Source: Caenorhabditis remanei (Eukaryota; Nematoda; Chromadorea; Rhabditida; Rhabditidae). Taken from it: a stretch of 64,000 nt of DNA. Below, piece by piece: positions 61,643 to 64,000 of the stretch (its first letter is position 1; each line of letters opens with the position of its first letter). A program made the translations under genes and the position numbers. Below the pieces are notes generated by a model. The model saw only the letters and a list, made by a program, of their open reading frames with translations. It had not been told where the DNA came from and searched no databases. The stretch spans positions 5,952,001 to 6,016,000 of the forward strand of contig NC_071328.1 in assembly GCF_010183535.1 (NCBI RefSeq), in the 5' to 3' direction.

Positions 61643-63055
61643 TTTCACTTATAATAAGTAGTTTTCACTTATAATATTGTTTCTTTTCTTTTCTTTTTCT
61701 TCTCTCTGCTCTTCTGTATTGTCACTTTTTTTTCGTAGTGAATCTAATAGGGTTTATTATTGCCTTTTTTCTGTGTATGGATTTCAATTATTATTGCACT
61801 TGTCATGAATTTGATTTATTTTTAAGCTTTGAAAAATTTTTCCGGCAAGATCGATAGCACATCGATAAATCGTCACTGAAATTTTTCGGTGGCGAGATAT
61901 TTTCGGAGTTTCAACGCGCATGACAAGGAAATCATGAGAGTTCATGCCCTCTCGACCGGATCTCCCAATAAATGGTGGTGTTCAAGAACTTCTTTTAGTC
62001 CCTGAGTTTTACGATGGCTAGTCGTAATTCCTGACAGATTGTGACACATTCTCTGGATCACATATGTTGTCCAATTTACCTCTCCTACTCGGAAGAGATT
62101 GGTTTTGGACACCGTTGTGAAGAAGACAGTATTTATGTATGACGACTACAATTTGACCTGTTACACTAAGTGCAAATAAGTTTTTGACGGATTTGAATTC
62201 TCTGTTTGGTGCTTATCTCACCAATTGTTACCTAATCTGCCATTATTTGAACGAGCGAAAACGTAGAGTGTTTTTCTCGAATTTCCGGTGAGAACTTTGC
62301 GCGAATCGACACGAATTCTGGCTCTCACGTTTCTGCTGCCAAGCAACGAGATGATCGCGCCAGACTTCGATTCAATAGCTGAAATTACTGATTACCACAC
62401 TGCTTCCCTTTCTCCGAAAAACCAATACTATCCGTAGGTTAAACCAACACTGTCACGCGACATGTCACTCCGTCTTTCCCAGAGAAAATATTCCACCTGC
62501 TCGGATTAACACACCAATAATTACTCACGCAAACTATACATTGATGGCAATATTATAGTCAGTCCTCCTCCCACGTATCGACCTGACACAGTTATTTTTC
62601 CTCATTTGACCTCAGCTCCTCCTGGTCTCCACCATCTTGCCACATACTGTGATGACACCTTCTCTCCTTCCATTTCTCACTCTCTTTCTGTGAGCTAAAC
62701 GGTGAAATGAGGGCGGAGCGAGAGCGAGAGAGTGCGCGAGAACTGTGTGTGGCCAGGTCAAACGTGCTATTATGCAATCAATGGCACTATTTCGCGCGTT
62801 TTCTGGAGGGGTGGACCGGTCAGTGACGGACCATATTTTATTTGGTATTGAGTGTTGCATGTCTGCTCAGTATTCCTTTTGCTTTGTCAGAGTGAACTCT
62901 CTCGGTTGCATAGCAATCTGTTGATCAGATGTTCCGATGTAACCTGTTATCTATACCAGTGATTTCAGTTATGTTATACCTTTATCTGTTTCGCTTTTAT
63001 CCTTCTCTTCCTTCCTTTTCTCTTCATTTTGTTTTATATTTCCTTTATTCCAGAA
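61643..63055. promoter_or_regulatory. 1.4-kb upstream region of the last gene
   Basis: No supportable coding exon. An AG-rich, GC-richer patch at about 62.7-62.8 kb and pyrimidine tracts up to the TTTATTCCAG acceptor at 63053 suggest the promoter and outron of the gene starting at 63056. Just after the aminotransferase stop is a short direct repeat (GTTTCACTTATAATA twice, 61641-61676). Confidence 0.5.
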
Positions 63056-64000
63056 ATGTCACAACCGATGACAGCCGAAGCTATGCAGTATCCCCCGCAT
63101 CATCAGATTCCTCCGGGGTATCCCATGATGAATCCATACGGACAACCGTACATGCAACCAACTGAAATGACTAACTTCGCAGCATCACAATCGTGAGTTT
63201 GTCTGAAAACCCTTCCTCAACTTCATCACCCTTATTTCAGATTCAACCCGGAGATGTTTCAAATGTATATGATGCAGATGAGCCAGCTTAATCAACCACA
63301 GATGCAGCATCCAATGCCCCTGAATCCCATTCAGTCAGTTGAAGCAAAAGTCGAGAGAGATTCGGGAAACGATACGATCTCACCGCCACCTCCGCAGCAA
63401 CAACAACAAATTCATTCAGGGTATGTTCAGAGTTACGCAATGTTTGACAGAGAAGAGCGGCCCCTTTTACTACAGTTCGCCTGTGAAGGGGTCAAATATT
63501 GGTAGAGTAGTGCGCCTGCGACGTGGCAGAGATGCGATCAGGAGTAGAGAGTAAATGACAGGTCAGAAGAGGGACAGACGGATTGGTGGTGACGTAGCAG
63601 ATGGTTGAAGATGAATTAGCAGGGTCTGAGGGATACTGTAGCTATTTATTAAAAAGGTCTCTAATTAGAGTCTAATTTTGAGTTTGAGGCATTTATTGTT
63701 GGCCTAAGATACCAAGCTTTGTAGTACATCTGACAGAGGCGTTCATCAACTTCCTATAACTTTAATCCCGTTAATTCACACTTCATTGTTCTTTTCCACT
63801 TCCACTTAATCCCGTTGTGTCGGCATCTCTTTTGCAAAGGATGCACCGCTTTGAAGACACCGCATTGTGGTAATGGGGTACCTGAGATAGAACGGAAGAC
63901 TTGTAGTAGAATACCACTGCCCTGAAACTTCCAAAAATAAACTTAATTTGAATCTTCATGGGTGCGATCCCGCCCGAATAAGTATCAAACGCGTCACTAA
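63056..64000 (+). CDS. Met/Gln/Pro-rich protein, 5' part only (possible nuclear receptor N terminus)
   Basis: Exons 63056-63192 and 63241-63420. The next exon is beyond or late in the window, with intron from 63421. The ATG is two bases after a TTCCAG acceptor. The 105 residues seen are low-complexity: MSQPMTAEAMQYPPHHQIPP, Tyr/Met/Pro runs (GYPMMNPYGQPYM), QMYMMQMSQ, an acidic DSGNDTI segment and a PPPPQQQQQ run. This is typical of the activation region of a transcription factor. In C. elegans the C32F10 neighbourhood includes the nuclear receptor nhr-2, which would fit, but no zinc finger is in view, so I leave it unnamed. Confidence 0.7.

Overview
This is nuclear DNA from a nematode of the genus Caenorhabditis. 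The evidence is AT-rich sequence, 45-60 bp introns ending in TTTTCAG, splice-type AG acceptors just upstream of many start codons (spliced-leader trans-splicing), closely spaced same-strand gene clusters, nematode-specific families (CW/C-type lectins, serpentine chemoreceptors, TWK channels) and many small inverted-repeat elements. Most recognisable genes have C. elegans chromosome I counterparts as I remember them: ngp-1, nepr-1, smg-5, dhod-1, cytb-5.2, unc-37, fnci-1, hrpf-1, gpc-2 and a C32F10-type alanine aminotransferase. I believe this is a relative of C. elegans, not N2 itself, but I cannot align it. Gene models were built by hand from splice signals and reading phase, so exon ends may be off by a base or two.

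Layout. 1-1.4 kb: 3' part of an aminergic GPCR (+). 2.7-4.1 kb: first half of an SLC66A2-like PQ-loop gene (-), apparently lacking its second half. 8.5-12.6 kb: probable operon of ngp-1 (nucleolar GTPase) and nepr-1 (nuclear-envelope phosphatase regulator). 12.8-14.6 kb: a complete seven-exon chemoreceptor (-). 14.6-17.7 kb: repeat-rich spacer with a tRNA-related insertion flanked by a perfect 15-bp duplication. 17.7-19.5 kb: smg-5 (-). 20.1-23.5 kb: four same-strand genes (COMM-domain protein, dhod-1, cytb-5.2, SDHAF4-like), the first two overlapping as ATGA. 23.8-26.1 kb: unc-37/Groucho (-), with a 1.45-kb inverted-repeat transposon-like element upstream. 29.8-38.3 kb: hrpf-1 followed by fnci-1 (-), a probable operon.

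39.6-40.2 kb: gpc-2 (+). 40.4-41.8 kb: six-EF-hand ER protein of the CREC family (-). 42.0-42.7 kb: PSMG4-like proteasome chaperone (+). 43.5-47.7 kb: tandem array of three CW+C-type lectin genes and a decayed fourth copy. 48.6-51.6 kb: a TWK/K2P-type channel whose two selectivity filters are both non-canonical. 51.9-56.0 kb: PH-domain oxysterol-binding-related protein (-). 59.8-61.6 kb: alanine aminotransferase (+). 63.1 kb to the end: start of a Gln/Met/Pro-rich protein (+), perhaps a nuclear receptor.

Functionally most genes are housekeeping: ribosome assembly, NMD, pyrimidine synthesis and mitochondrial function, transcriptional corepression, RNA binding, DNA crosslink repair and lipid transfer. 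Fast-evolving families (chemoreceptor, lectins, divergent TWK) lie between them. The most unusual items are the COMM/DHODH overlapping cistrons, the TWK protein without GYG/GFG filters, and the tRNA-related retroposon.
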